This document shows positions 1 through 6,038 of a stretch of 6,700 nucleotides of DNA, one piece after another. Position numbers and translations under genes: made by a program. The first letter of the stretch is position 1. Every line of letters starts with the position of its first letter. Below the pieces are notes generated by a model that searched no databases, was not told where the DNA came from, and saw only the letters and a program-made list of their open reading frames with translations. Origin of the DNA: Methanomicrobiaceae archaeon (lineage in GTDB: Archaea > Halobacteriota > Methanomicrobia > Methanomicrobiales > Methanomicrobiaceae); the NCBI GenBank assembly GCA_030628325.1, contig DAOVRB010000057.1, positions 1 to 6,700 of the forward strand, read 5' to 3'.

Positions 1-2
1 AC

Positions 3-203
3 AAATGTATTACAATAAAATTTAACATGAAAAACAACTCACTTTTTGATAGCTCACAGGGTCTGGTTTCATCATCTGAAGAAGCACGTGTGTGGGGAGA
101 GCGGTTGTTTAACCATTATAAAAAACAATCGATTCCGATAATGGAATACCTAAAAAACGATAACCCCGAGGCTATTGCACGAATGAATTTTGTTGACTCA
201 TAA
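3..203 (+). CDS. C-terminal fragment of a probable methanogen HTH regulator (DUF1724-like output domain), partial
   Basis: The reading frame is open from the left edge of the window to a TAA at 201-203, giving about 66 residues. It holds the segment FDSSQGLVSSSEEARVWGER followed by LFNHYKKQS. From memory, winged-helix regulators of methanogens with a C-terminal DUF1724 'methanogen output domain' end in a similar block: a beta strand, a Ser/Glu/Ala turn, W-G-E-x-L-F, then a Tyr and a basic residue near the end. An ATG at 27 could open a 58-residue stand-alone protein. It has no Shine-Dalgarno sequence, and the frame continues upstream with sensible codons (KCITIKFN), so I prefer a truncated larger gene. 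The DNA-binding domain would lie left of the window. Family assignment is by motif memory only; that this is a real C-terminus is more certain than the family. Confidence 0.55.
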   Translation, partial: KCITIKFNMKNNSLFDSSQGLVSSSEEARVWGERLFNHYKKQSIPIMEYLKNDNPEAIARMNFVDS

Positions 204-211
204 GGACAAAC

Positions 212-232
212 AGTTACACTTCAGTGATAACT
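212..232 (+). terminator. Possible hairpin after the regulator fragment
   Basis: Nine bases after the TAA at 201-203, AGTTACAC (212-219) pairs with GTG-A-TAACT (224-232), leaving a TTCA loop and one bulged A. A short T-tract (CTTTTAG) follows about 20 bases later. It is placed where a 3' end would be expected, but the stem is weak and the T-tract is not adjacent. Archaeal termination depends mainly on U-tracts, so this may not matter. The rest of 204-351 shows no gene. Confidence 0.25.
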
Positions 233-317
233 ATAGTCAAAAACCATACTTTTAGTAAAAAGTGACGTTCGTAACTCTAAACAGAAAAACTGAATGAAAA
301 TAGATACCAGAGGCCCA

Positions 318-326
318 TTCATATCC
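318..326 (+). promoter_or_regulatory. Weak TATA-like element upstream of the RNB nuclease
   Basis: TTCATATCC is centred about 30 bases before the ATG at 352. A TATA box here would put transcription start within a few bases of the ATG, giving a leaderless mRNA. That agrees with the lack of any Shine-Dalgarno sequence in the 30 bases before the gene. The match to an archaeal TATA box is poor and no clear purine-rich BRE precedes it. A similarly weak alternative, AATAGATAC near 299, would give a leader of about 20 bases. Confidence 0.25.
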
Positions 327-351
327 TAAAACAAATCCCTATCAGATTAAA

Positions 352-1959
352 ATGACAACACATCACAAAGCCGACAAAATCGACCTGAAAGCCATCGCAT
401 GGGATGCTATGAAGAAATATGGTTTCGAACCAAAATTTCCAAAATCAGTTATTCTGGAAGTCGATGCCATAAACGCAGAGATTCCCCATGACGACCAGGA
501 GGATGTCAGGGATCTGCGCAAACTCCTCTGGTCGTCCATCGACAACTACGATTCAATGGATCTTGACCAGATAGAATACTGTGAACGCGGCCAAAACGGG
601 GAGATAAAGATCAAGGTCGCAATCGCCGACGTCGACCTGTACGTCCCTAAACATTCACAGGCAGACTTGTATGCAGCCTATAACGGAACCTCGATCTACA
701 CAGACATCGAGACCTTCACCATGCTGCCGGACAGACTCTCAAAGGGCATTACATCCCTCCTGCCAGCACAGGACTGCAGGGCGGTCGTAATCGAATACAC
801 AGTCCTTCCGGACGGATCCATCCGCCACGGTGATGTGTACCAGGCTCTGGTATCCAACAAGGCGAAACTCATCTATGAGGAAGTGGGAGAATGGCTGGAG
901 GAAACCGGAGCCATCCCGGAAACAGTCATAGACGTTCCCGGACTCGAAGAACAACTTCGCCTGCAGAATGAGGCCACATTCCGCATGAGGAAATACCGGA
1001 TGAAGCATGGGGCACTGGATCTCGAAACCATCGAAGTCAGTACGGTCATAGAGGAAGGATCAGTAAGAGATCTTGTCATCCAGAGACAGAACATGGCACG
1101 GTGTCTGATAGAAGAGTTCATGATCGCAGCTAACGGAACCATGGTAGCCTGCCTCAGAAAAGCCAGCATACCCATGATACAGAGAGTAGTCCTCACACCA
1201 AAGTACTGGGATGAGATAGTGATGAAGGCTGCGACATATGGTGAGAAACTGCCATCAAAACCGAATTCAAAGGCACTCTCGAAATTTCTCACCAGGCAAA
1301 AAGAAGCAGATCCTGAATGTTTCCCGGACCTGTCCCTGACAATAATCAAACTCATGGGACCTGGCGAATATATGGCGCTCGAATCAGGCGAACCGCCATT
1401 AGGGCATTTCGGGCTCGCAGTCACCGATTATACCCACAGCACAGCCCCGAACCGACGCTACGTCGACCTCATCACACAACGTCTGTTAAGATCAGTCATT
1501 GACAGGGAAAAAAGCCCCTATACCTTAGAAGAACTGATCGAACTATCTGCCTGGCTGTCAGACCGGGAAAAAGGATCCAAGAAGGTCGAACGCTTCATGC
1601 GAAAAGTTGCGGCCGCAGTGCTGCTTCAGGACAGGATAGGCGAATCCTTTGATGCATTTGTCACTGGTGCCTCGGAGGAGGGAATCTATGTCAGGCTTAT
1701 CACACCGCCGGCCGAGGGTCGGGTCATGCAGGGCGGACACGGGCTCACTGTTGGCCAGAAAGTTCGTGTCCGCCTGATAAATACGAATCCGTACAAGGGC
1801 TACATTGACTTTATATGTATCACCAGAGGGAAAGAACGACCCTGGCAACGGATGAGATCAAGTCAGAAAACAGACAGAAAAGGCGATCGAAAAGGCGGTA
1901 ATTCCGGATTTGCGAAAAAATACACGCCAAAAAAACGAAAATCAAAAAGAAGACGGTAA
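352..1959 (+). CDS. RNB-domain exoribonuclease (RNase II/R family)
   Basis: A 535-residue protein predicted to be a cytoplasmic, processive 3'-5' exoribonuclease acting in RNA decay or processing. The RNB core starts near residue 58: SIDNYDSMDLDQIE carries metal-binding Asp64, Asp70 and Asp72, with Gln73 where bacterial RNase II has a fourth Asp. The other half of the active site is THSTAPNRRYVDL (361-373) with the paired Arg368-369. Residues ~430-490 look like a C-terminal S1/OB domain. Residues 491-535 are a disordered basic tail, 20 of 45 being Lys or Arg, probably for RNA contact. The ~57 residues before the core are too short for the two cold-shock domains of E. coli RNase II/R. The ATG at 352 has no ribosome binding site, so leaderless translation is plausible; ATG 409 is an alternative. 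The gene stands alone, with gaps of 148 and 378 bases on either side. Function is confident at family level; the exact substrate is unknown. Confidence 0.92.
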   Translation: MTTHHKADKIDLKAIAWDAMKKYGFEPKFPKSVILEVDAINAEIPHDDQEDVRDLRKLLWSSIDNYDSMDLDQIEYCERGQNGEIKIKVAIADVDLYVPKHSQADLYAAYNGTSIYTDIETFTMLPDRLSKGITSLLPAQDCRAVVIEYTVLPDGSIRHGDVYQALVSNKAKLIYEEVGEWLEETGAIPETVIDVPGLEEQLRLQNEATFRMRKYRMKHGALDLETIEVSTVIEEGSVRDLVIQRQNMARCLIEEFMIAANGTMVACLRKASIPMIQRVVLTPKYWDEIVMKAATYGEKLPSKPNSKALSKFLTRQKEADPECFPDLSLTIIKLMGPGEYMALESGEPPLGHFGLAVTDYTHSTAPNRRYVDLITQRLLRSVIDREKSPYTLEELIELSAWLSDREKGSKKVERFMRKVAAAVLLQDRIGESFDAFVTGASEEGIYVRLITPPAEGRVMQGGHGLTVGQKVRVRLINTNPYKGYIDFICITRGKERPWQRMRSSQKTDRKGDRKGGNSGFAKKYTPKKRKSKRRR

Positions 1960-2054
1960 AGAAATTAAAATCAAAAAAAATGATTCAAAGACAGGGTTCT
2001 GGTTTGACTGTACAAAATAACGGTTATCCTGATCTATGCATCCTGTCAAACGTG

Positions 2055-2088
2055 ATATATGCATATATATAGGTGTGCGCATATATTT
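2055..2088. promoter_or_regulatory. AT-rich palindrome with tandem TATA-like repeats
   Basis: ATATATGCATATAT (2055-2068) is a perfect 14-base palindrome and runs straight into TATATAGG. GCATATAT occurs at 2061-2068 and again at 2079-2086, 18 bases apart. The stretch could bind TBP on either strand, or hold a regulator site of two half-sites. It lies about 250 bases before aIF1A, so a promoter here would give that gene a long leader or drive a small RNA. This is sequence pattern only, with no matching known operator. Confidence 0.35.
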
Positions 2089-2161
2089 GGAACTCCCTTT
2101 CGCACAATTTGAAGTGACCTTCCGGATCAGCACTGGATGGACAGACTCCCAACTCAGATAT

Positions 2162-2185
2162 CACTTATACCGATTAACATAAGTG
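2162..2185. repeat. Inverted repeat, 7-base arms
   Basis: CACTTAT (2162-2168) and ATAAGTG (2179-2185) are perfect inverted arms separated by ten bases. The centre-to-centre spacing of 17 bases would suit a dimeric DNA-binding protein less well than a ten-base helical turn, so an RNA hairpin is as likely. It lies about 115 bases before the aIF1A TATA box. A seven-base repeat of this kind can arise by chance in AT-rich DNA. Confidence 0.3.
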
Positions 2186-2299
2186 GTTCCAAATCCAATA
2201 ATTAAAAAGTATTCTGTGATCGTGCCGAATATGAACTGGATAGTTGCCCATGAAAACTATTCAGTACAACCGCACAATCATTGGCGGTCTGTGGAGTTA

Positions 2300-2309
2300 T
2301 TAAATATAT
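2300..2309 (+). promoter_or_regulatory. TATA box for the aIF1A gene
   Basis: TTAAATATAT is a good archaeal TATA match. Its centre near 2305 predicts a transcription start at about 2329-2333. That leaves at most about nine bases before the GTG at 2338, or about 15 bases before the CTG at 2347. The second spacing leaves just enough leader to include the GGAGTGA ribosome binding site. Confidence 0.6.
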
Positions 2310-2334
2310 TCCAATGCAATAATAGCATAATATT

Positions 2335-2341
2335 GGAGTGA
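2335..2341 (+). promoter_or_regulatory. Shine-Dalgarno GGAGTGA overlapping the annotated GTG start
   Basis: GGAGTGA resembles GGAGGTGA with one G missing. It contains the GTG at 2338-2340 that gives the longest frame, so it cannot serve that codon. Its GGAG core lies 8 bases, and its GTGA part 5 bases, before the in-frame CTG at 2347, which is normal spacing. This site therefore bears directly on which start codon is used. Confidence 0.55.
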
Positions 2342-2670
2342 GTTTTCTGGCAAATTATAATTCAAGAAAGAAAAAAGCAAACCAGGGAGAAAAGCCTGCT
2401 ATTGTAAGGGTAAAACTCCCAAACAAAAGAAAAAGGGAACAGTTCGCAAGTGCAGATCTTATGCTCGGTGCAAACCATATCCGTGTCAGATGTTATGACG
2501 GGGTAACAAGAATGGGAAGAATCAAGGGTAAGATCAAAAAGCGTGTCTGGATCCGTGAGGGTGACACCCTGATTGTTATCCCGTGGGATTTCCAGGATGA
2601 AAAGTGTGACATCACCTACAGGTACACAACACCTCAGGTTGAATGGTTAAGGAGAAATAAATACCTTTAA
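2338..2670 (+). CDS. eif1a: Translation initiation factor aIF1A
   Basis: Archaeal homologue of eukaryotic eIF1A and bacterial IF1. It binds the A site of the 30S subunit and helps assemble the initiation complex and select the start codon. Numbered from GTG 2338 the frame has 110 residues: a basic N-terminal tail, an OB/S1-IF1 fold from about residue 21 to 96 with the hallmark CYDGVTRMGRI (52-62) and KKRVWIREGD (67-76), and the usual end PQVEWLRRNKYL. There is no start ATG. GTG 2338 lies inside the Shine-Dalgarno sequence, while CTG 2347 is correctly spaced behind it and would give a 107-residue protein beginning M-A-N-Y, the way I recall Methanosarcina aIF1A beginning. I keep the longer frame as coordinates but think CTG 2347 at least as likely. 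The gene is monocistronic with its own TATA box. Confidence 0.95.
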   Translation: MSFLANYNSRKKKANQGEKPAIVRVKLPNKRKREQFASADLMLGANHIRVRCYDGVTRMGRIKGKIKKRVWIREGDTLIVIPWDFQDEKCDITYRYTTPQVEWLRRNKYL

Positions 2671-2680
2671 TTATATTTCG

Positions 2681-2694
2681 TATTTTTTGGTTTT
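2681..2694 (+). terminator. T-rich terminator of aIF1A
   Basis: TATTTTTTGGTTTT starts eleven bases after the TAA of aIF1A and holds runs of six and four Ts. Such T-tracts in the non-template strand are the standard archaeal termination signal. Further T-runs at 2781-2786 and 2796-2802 could act as backups before transcription enters the convergent operon. Confidence 0.55.
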
Positions 2695-2697
2695 GCT

Positions 2698-2735
2698 AAA
2701 AACGTGCATGACGCGTAAGCGTTCAGGCACTGTTT
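2698..2735 (-). terminator. Hairpin plus T-tract ending the pilin-like operon
   Basis: On the - strand GTGC and ACGC pair with GCGT and GCAC around a TTAC loop, with a small internal loop. Five Ts follow at once (GTTTTTAG). The outer stem can extend through AAAC/GTTT (2700-2703 with 2732-2735) with one bulged base. On the + strand the same stem is capped by GTAA, a GNRA-type tetraloop. The position, about 80 bases past the TAA of the last operon gene, fits an operon terminator resembling the intrinsic bacterial kind. Confidence 0.5.
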
Positions 2736-2738
2736 AAG

Positions 2739-2759
2739 GAAAATGTGAGTCTCATTTTC
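2739..2759. repeat. Second intergenic hairpin between convergent genes
   Basis: GAAAATG (2739-2745) and CATTTTC (2753-2759) form a perfect seven-base-pair stem around a seven-base loop. It starts four bases after the larger hairpin. It may support termination or protect 3' ends of transcripts from either side. Confidence 0.4.
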
Positions 2760-2812
2760 ATGGTAAACCGTATTAATATCTTTTTTACGCAGTGATTTTT
2801 TTAAATGGACTT

Positions 2813-3604
2813 TTACATCCGTCCTATGGTTACATTGTATCTTTTGATTACAAAGCGATCTACATTGGATAATACATAGGAGTCACCGGTTTTTGTCAGT
2901 CCACCGTCCACAATAGAGGAACCCGTGAAGTAGTTCTCCCATGCCTTTGAATAATCGTCATTCGGATCCCCCGTATATTCTATAGTAACATCATTTCCCC
3001 CGGCTGATGAGAGATCAGTCACCTCTGGTGCATCAAGCATACTCATCGGTATATTACCAACACCGTCAAGGAAATAAGTGTCAGCAGCCTTAATCCGGGT
3101 CAAAAATATCACAAAGGTATCTGTATCATCGTCATAGAACCAGCGCGGTTTTGCAACCATTGTTGATCCTTCACCATTCTGCTGACGTGTTACAATGGCA
3201 CCGTTTTCAACAGTTATTACTGCATTCCCTCCGTCAGAAATATACTGAATCTCACCGGGTTGAAAGGTATCGTTATAACCATTATACGTTATTTTAAACA
3301 ACTGCGAAGTATCTGAAAAATCATGTACCCACAGAGATCCCCCGGCAACATTCAGCACCACATCCCTGTATGGAACATTGGAATAGGTCAGGAGTTTTAT
3401 ATCATTCTGGACATTGATCATCATCTGCTCCATATTACGTTCGTCAGATGAAATCTGTCCCTCGAGTAGCATTGGATACCCGTATAACATAACCAGACCA
3501 ATCCCGGAAATTACTATAGAAAATAAAATTATAAAGCCAATTGCTTCTGAAACAGCTCTGTCATCTATTATTTCAGATTTAAATTCTGGTAAAGTTATAT
3601 CCAT
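2813..3604 (-). CDS. Type IV pilin-like protein, DUF7289-like
   Basis: A 263-residue protein with one N-terminal membrane helix (about 22-43) followed by a beta-rich extracellular domain. The N-terminus has DDRA at 14-17 followed by VSEAIGFIILF, a class III signal peptide layout with probable cleavage after Ala17 and Glu at mature position 3. After the helix, ERNMEQMMINVQNDIKLL (56-72) and the segment to about 92 recall DUF7289 proteins of haloarchaea, named from memory. Two N-x-T sequons (Asn111, Asn257) occur in the outer domain. The start ATG abuts the upstream stop (TGAATG), and AAGGTG at 3610-3615 is five bases away, so translation is probably coupled. It is the last operon gene, followed by a hairpin terminator. 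Its role as a filament or pseudopilus subunit is inference. Confidence 0.82.
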   Translation of the reverse strand: MDITLPEFKSEIIDDRAVSEAIGFIILFSIVISGIGLVMLYGYPMLLEGQISSDERNMEQMMINVQNDIKLLTYSNVPYRDVVLNVAGGSLWVHDFSDTSQLFKITYNGYNDTFQPGEIQYISDGGNAVITVENGAIVTRQQNGEGSTMVAKPRWFYDDDTDTFVIFLTRIKAADTYFLDGVGNIPMSMLDAPEVTDLSSAGGNDVTIEYTGDPNDDYSKAWENYFTGSSIVDGGLTKTGDSYVLSNVDRFVIKRYNVTIGRM

Positions 3605-4054
3605 TCAGACACCTTCGGATTTGTAAGATATCACATTTAGTCCCGAACCGGTTGTATTCCCGATAACGCCCTTCGTTGCACCAATCCCACCAATTGCGAT
3701 AACACTCTCCACCTGTCCGTCTGTAATTATAATACGCTGGGCCGCACCTTCAGAAAACGGATCCATCTTCACAGAGTAATCCTCCCCCATGACATCATCA
3801 GGGAGGTCTATTTTTGTATAAATAATCCCGTTTACAGGTGCAATGACATACAGATCAACAATCCTTACACTCACTCCGTTTCCTATATCAACATATGAAT
3901 GATATTTTACTGTGTTTGCCGGTCCCTCTAAAAAAACAGCATTTGTCACAATGAGCATAACAACCATGAGTGTTACCATTACTCCTGTAATTATGGTGTA
4001 ATCCACCATACTACTTACAGCATCATCACCAGTGTCATTTCTTTTTCGGGACAT
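3605..4054 (-). CDS. Type IV pilin-like protein, DUF7266-like
   Basis: A 149-residue protein. A basic start (MSRKRN) is followed by the acidic site GDDA (9-12), then VSSMVDYTIITGVMVTLMVV, a single membrane helix to about residue 38. Prepilin-type cleavage after Ala12 would leave Asp at mature position 6. The rest is a compact beta-rich outer domain containing VSVRIVDLYVIAP (61-73). The pattern of helix, 'FLEGP', and a Val-rich strand recalls DUF7266 of haloarchaea, from memory. The ATG lies 20 bases inside the preceding gene and has AAGGAGC (4061-4067) at good spacing. The next gene starts directly at its stop. It is probably a minor pilin or pseudopilin of the same assembly; no biochemical role is visible. 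Confidence 0.78.
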   Translation of the reverse strand: MSRKRNDTGDDAVSSMVDYTIITGVMVTLMVVMLIVTNAVFLEGPANTVKYHSYVDIGNGVSVRIVDLYVIAPVNGIIYTKIDLPDDVMGEDYSVKMDPFSEGAAQRIIITDGQVESVIAIGGIGATKGVIGNTTGSGLNVISYKSEGV

Positions 4055-4424
4055 AACATAGCTCCTTGTATCTGGTCAACCCGTTGTTAAAAGATATATT
4101 TATTTTTGTATAGTCGTAAAGTGAACCCGGACTGCCGGTGATTTCCCCCAGATAGGTGAAATTAACAACTGCGTTGTTGCGATGCAATTCGAGACTTTTA
4201 AGATCCTTTATAATAGCATCCGTTATTTTATCCTCTTTAACAAGATCAATAACCTCTGCCCTGTAATCACGGATCTCATTCTTTGGAAACTCTAAAACAG
4301 CATCAGATGTGGTCTGGCCAACAAGCGTGGACTGGCTCAGAACAAAGGCAAGAAAAAAAATTCCTACACTCACTAAAAAACCCATCAGAACTATCCACTG
4401 CCCCTCATCATTCAGCCTCTCCAT
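4035..4424 (-). CDS. Small type IV pilin-like protein, DUF7261-like
   Basis: A 129-residue protein with DEGQ (6-9) just before a hydrophobic helix (about 10-29), in the position of a prepilin cleavage site after Gly8. The segment from Gln9 through the helix to VLSQST (28-33) resembles haloarchaeal DUF7261 proteins, from memory. Unlike its neighbours it has no acidic residue in the first seven mature positions, so it may instead be a plain membrane-anchored partner. The outer part has a charged helix (47-79), then strands with two sequons (Asn88, Asn109), one Cys (123) and a KKK end. GAGGTGAT at 4428-4435 is a near-ideal ribosome binding site and fixes the start. It overlaps the preceding gene by 13 bases and the following one by 20. 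Confidence 0.76.
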   Translation of the reverse strand: MERLNDEGQWIVLMGFLVSVGIFFLAFVLSQSTLVGQTTSDAVLEFPKNEIRDYRAEVIDLVKEDKITDAIIKDLKSLELHRNNAVVNFTYLGEITGSPGSLYDYTKINISFNNGLTRYKELCYVPKKK

Positions 4425-4933
4425 AATATCACCTCAAAAATGAGTTCCTGCGGACTGTGATCATAGGGTGCGGACGGAGGATTGTTATCACAATATACCA
4501 GTCTGCTGACACTGACAGCCGGTTCATGAGCCACAAGATCACCAAAATGCCCAAATTCAAAAGCCCCAACCTCATCTGTTGAAGATTTACGATAATATAT
4601 ACTTGCATTATAACGGATGTTATTCACCATACTGGTCGCACCTGTATTCATTCGCAGGTAATTATTTAATGTGGTGTTGAATGAATCCCACTGACCGGTA
4701 CCGTCATTCACATACCCTTCAAGTTCACTGCCCACACTGTCATTCACAGGCGTATCCATCATTAAAAGTGCATCAGTTCCAATCTGCTCCAATTGCATAT
4801 CAGCTATATGAGCATCACCCGGAGCGTACATGAATCCTGTATTCAGAACAAAATAAGCAGTTGCTATCATAATCAGCCCGGCAGTGAGCCCTTCAATCGT
4901 ATACAGCTGTGCCCGGTCATCTGCCATCACCAT
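4412..4933 (-). CDS. Type IV pilin-like protein, DUF7288-like
   Basis: A 173-residue protein. MADDRA (3-8) precedes QLYTIEGLTAGLIMIATAYF, one membrane helix to about residue 32, with Glu at mature position 6 if cleaved after Ala8. The following region (QLEQIGTDALLMMD, 47-60) and the pattern up to 'FGDLV', 'PAVSVSRLVY' and the end EVILW resemble haloarchaeal DUF7288 proteins, from memory. Three sequons (Asn64, Asn86, Asn109) fall in the outer domain. Two Met starts compete, 4933 and 4927. GAGGTG at 4939-4944 lies five bases before the first, which I therefore prefer. The gene overlaps the preceding stop by seven bases, so translation is probably coupled. Likely a pilin or pseudopilin component. 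Confidence 0.8.
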   Translation of the reverse strand: MVMADDRAQLYTIEGLTAGLIMIATAYFVLNTGFMYAPGDAHIADMQLEQIGTDALLMMDTPVNDSVGSELEGYVNDGTGQWDSFNTTLNNYLRMNTGATSMVNNIRYNASIYYRKSSTDEVGAFEFGHFGDLVAHEPAVSVSRLVYCDNNPPSAPYDHSPQELIFEVILWRG

Positions 4934-6030
4934 ATCGCCACCTCAAGAACACCCGGCTTTAAATCCGGTCGTATTACAGTGCCATAATTATAATCATACA
5001 CACCTGTCAGATATGGATACCCGGGACCCGGAGTACTTTTAATAAAATTATATTCAAGAGTGAAATTAATAAAAACCAATGCATTGGGTTCATCAGGCAG
5101 GAGCGGGAGCGGTGGAGTTAGTGTCATATTCATATATGACATATTCTTCACAGAAAACGGGTCACCGGATAATTTATGTTGCTCATTATTCTTATAAAAC
5201 TGATAGACACGGTTGTCAAAATAATCATACTGGAATGGTATCTCTTTAAACAGACCGCTGTCAGTCTTCTTATAAAACGTAACACCTTTTAATGTGACAT
5301 TCTCAATATCCGCCCGATCTAAATATGGACTGAAATCTGTAATATTAAAATAGACAGTCTCTGTTGCAGGGTTTATCTGGTATGCTTCTGACCGGGACAA
5401 GTCAATAAGTTCGCTATAATTCAGTTGTACTGCGATATCAGAGATGATATGAGTCTCATTTGCCTCAAGGGAACAACCTGTGGCATTATATACCGAAGAG
5501 TTGCCCACAGCATAACCCGGATCCTTTACCATCACAAGCCGCCTTGCATATCCATAACTCCCGTGAGGAACCGGTTCACCAGCCATCAGTGCAGGTTCAC
5601 TCTCAACTTTCAGTGAGATATTAAAATAATACGGGATTTCACCAAAAATAGTTTTACTCCGGTAATCATCATAGGTTAATATAAGATCCGAAGTATTATT
5701 GAAAAATTTATTTACCTTACTACGGGCAAGAATGTTAGGAGTATTTGCAGATACTGAAAGGCCCATACGCTGAATTTCATCTTTGTAGGTCGTACTATAT
5801 TGTCTTAGTTCCCATGTTGGCAGAGTATAATTACCATCAAGAGAATCTGCACAACCAGGATCCTCAACCAGAATTACAGAAGTGCGATAGGCAACTGCAT
5901 CATAATCAATACCTCTGCTCTGTATGTCCACAAGCAGACCGGGTATCATACTTACCACCATAATAAACGCAAGGAGAAATATTGTAAATCCGGCAAGAAA
6001 ATCTATTGATAATAATCCGTCATCATCCAT
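4927..6030 (-). CDS. Large type IV pilin-like protein, DUF7287-like, sequon-rich
   Basis: At 367 residues, the largest of the five helix-anchored proteins. It opens MDDDG-LLSIDFLAGFTIFLL, with a membrane helix at about 11-30. A prepilin-type site after Gly5 would leave Asp at mature position 5, where classical type IV pilins have Glu. After the helix comes a stretch (37-60) ending in a Cys, then VNKFFNNTS (106-114), resembling DUF7287 proteins in my memory. The outer domain is beta-rich and carries 13 N-x-S/T sequons between residues 67 and 324, plus a second Cys at 186 that may pair with Cys60. The start is uncertain: ATG 6030 lies 12 bases after the strong site GGAGATGAT, while an in-frame ATT at 6037-6039 has normal spacing. 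It follows the lipoprotein gene by eight bases. Probably a heavily glycosylated tip or major subunit; the role is inferred. Confidence 0.8.
   Translation of the reverse strand: MDDDGLLSIDFLAGFTIFLLAFIMVVSMIPGLLVDIQSRGIDYDAVAYRTSVILVEDPGCADSLDGNYTLPTWELRQYSTTYKDEIQRMGLSVSANTPNILARSKVNKFFNNTSDLILTYDDYRSKTIFGEIPYYFNISLKVESEPALMAGEPVPHGSYGYARRLVMVKDPGYAVGNSSVYNATGCSLEANETHIISDIAVQLNYSELIDLSRSEAYQINPATETVYFNITDFSPYLDRADIENVTLKGVTFYKKTDSGLFKEIPFQYDYFDNRVYQFYKNNEQHKLSGDPFSVKNMSYMNMTLTPPLPLLPDEPNALVFINFTLEYNFIKSTPGPGYPYLTGVYDYNYGTVIRPDLKPGVLEVAIW
4939..4944 (-). promoter_or_regulatory. Ribosome binding site deciding the DUF7288-like start
   Basis: GAGGTG on the - strand is five bases before the ATG at 4933 and eleven before the in-frame ATG at 4927. 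The shorter spacing matches that of the neighbouring genes and supports the upstream start. Confidence 0.6.
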
Positions 6031-6038
6031 ATGTCTAA

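Larger units (their letters stand above)
1960..2299. other. Gene-poor spacer between the nuclease and aIF1A genes
   Basis: No credible protein or tRNA gene was found here. The short frames present (for example 1980-2072, 30 codons) lack a ribosome binding site and resemble no family I know. The spacer holds an AT-rich palindromic stretch at 2055-2088, an inverted repeat at 2162-2185 and a 36-codon frame (2231-2341) that runs into the aIF1A start; these are listed separately. A small RNA or a long aIF1A leader transcribed from the 2055-2088 element cannot be excluded. Confidence 0.6.

Noticed and set aside
873..1424. Long antisense open frame (183 codons) within the RNB nuclease gene
   Set aside because: It lies wholly opposite a strongly supported gene, is rich in Ser and Arg in the way antisense frames are, and resembles no known family.
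1980..2072. Plus-strand 30-codon frame after the nuclease stop
   Set aside because: No ribosome binding site precedes it, it ends within the AT-rich palindrome and it shows no domain; chance is the simplest explanation.
2055..2088. Repeated GCATATAT units considered as a CRISPR or origin-like repeat array
   Set aside because: Only two eight-base copies exist with no spacer regularity, and no cas, orc1/cdc6 or replication gene is nearby.
1942..2133. Minus-strand frame of 63 codons in the spacer after the nuclease gene
   Set aside because: It overlaps the nuclease 3' end, has no ribosome binding site and shows no recognisable protein pattern.
5745..5963. Plus-strand open frame inside the DUF7287-like gene
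   Set aside because: It is antisense to a well-supported gene with its own ribosome binding site and operon context, and is compositionally odd (rich in His, Gln and Tyr).
4927..6030. Large membrane-anchored protein considered as an S-layer or adhesin protein
   Set aside because: The five-residue acidic leader and tight coupling with four pilin-like genes fit a pilin-like subunit better; no S-layer or PGF-CTERM-type ending is visible.
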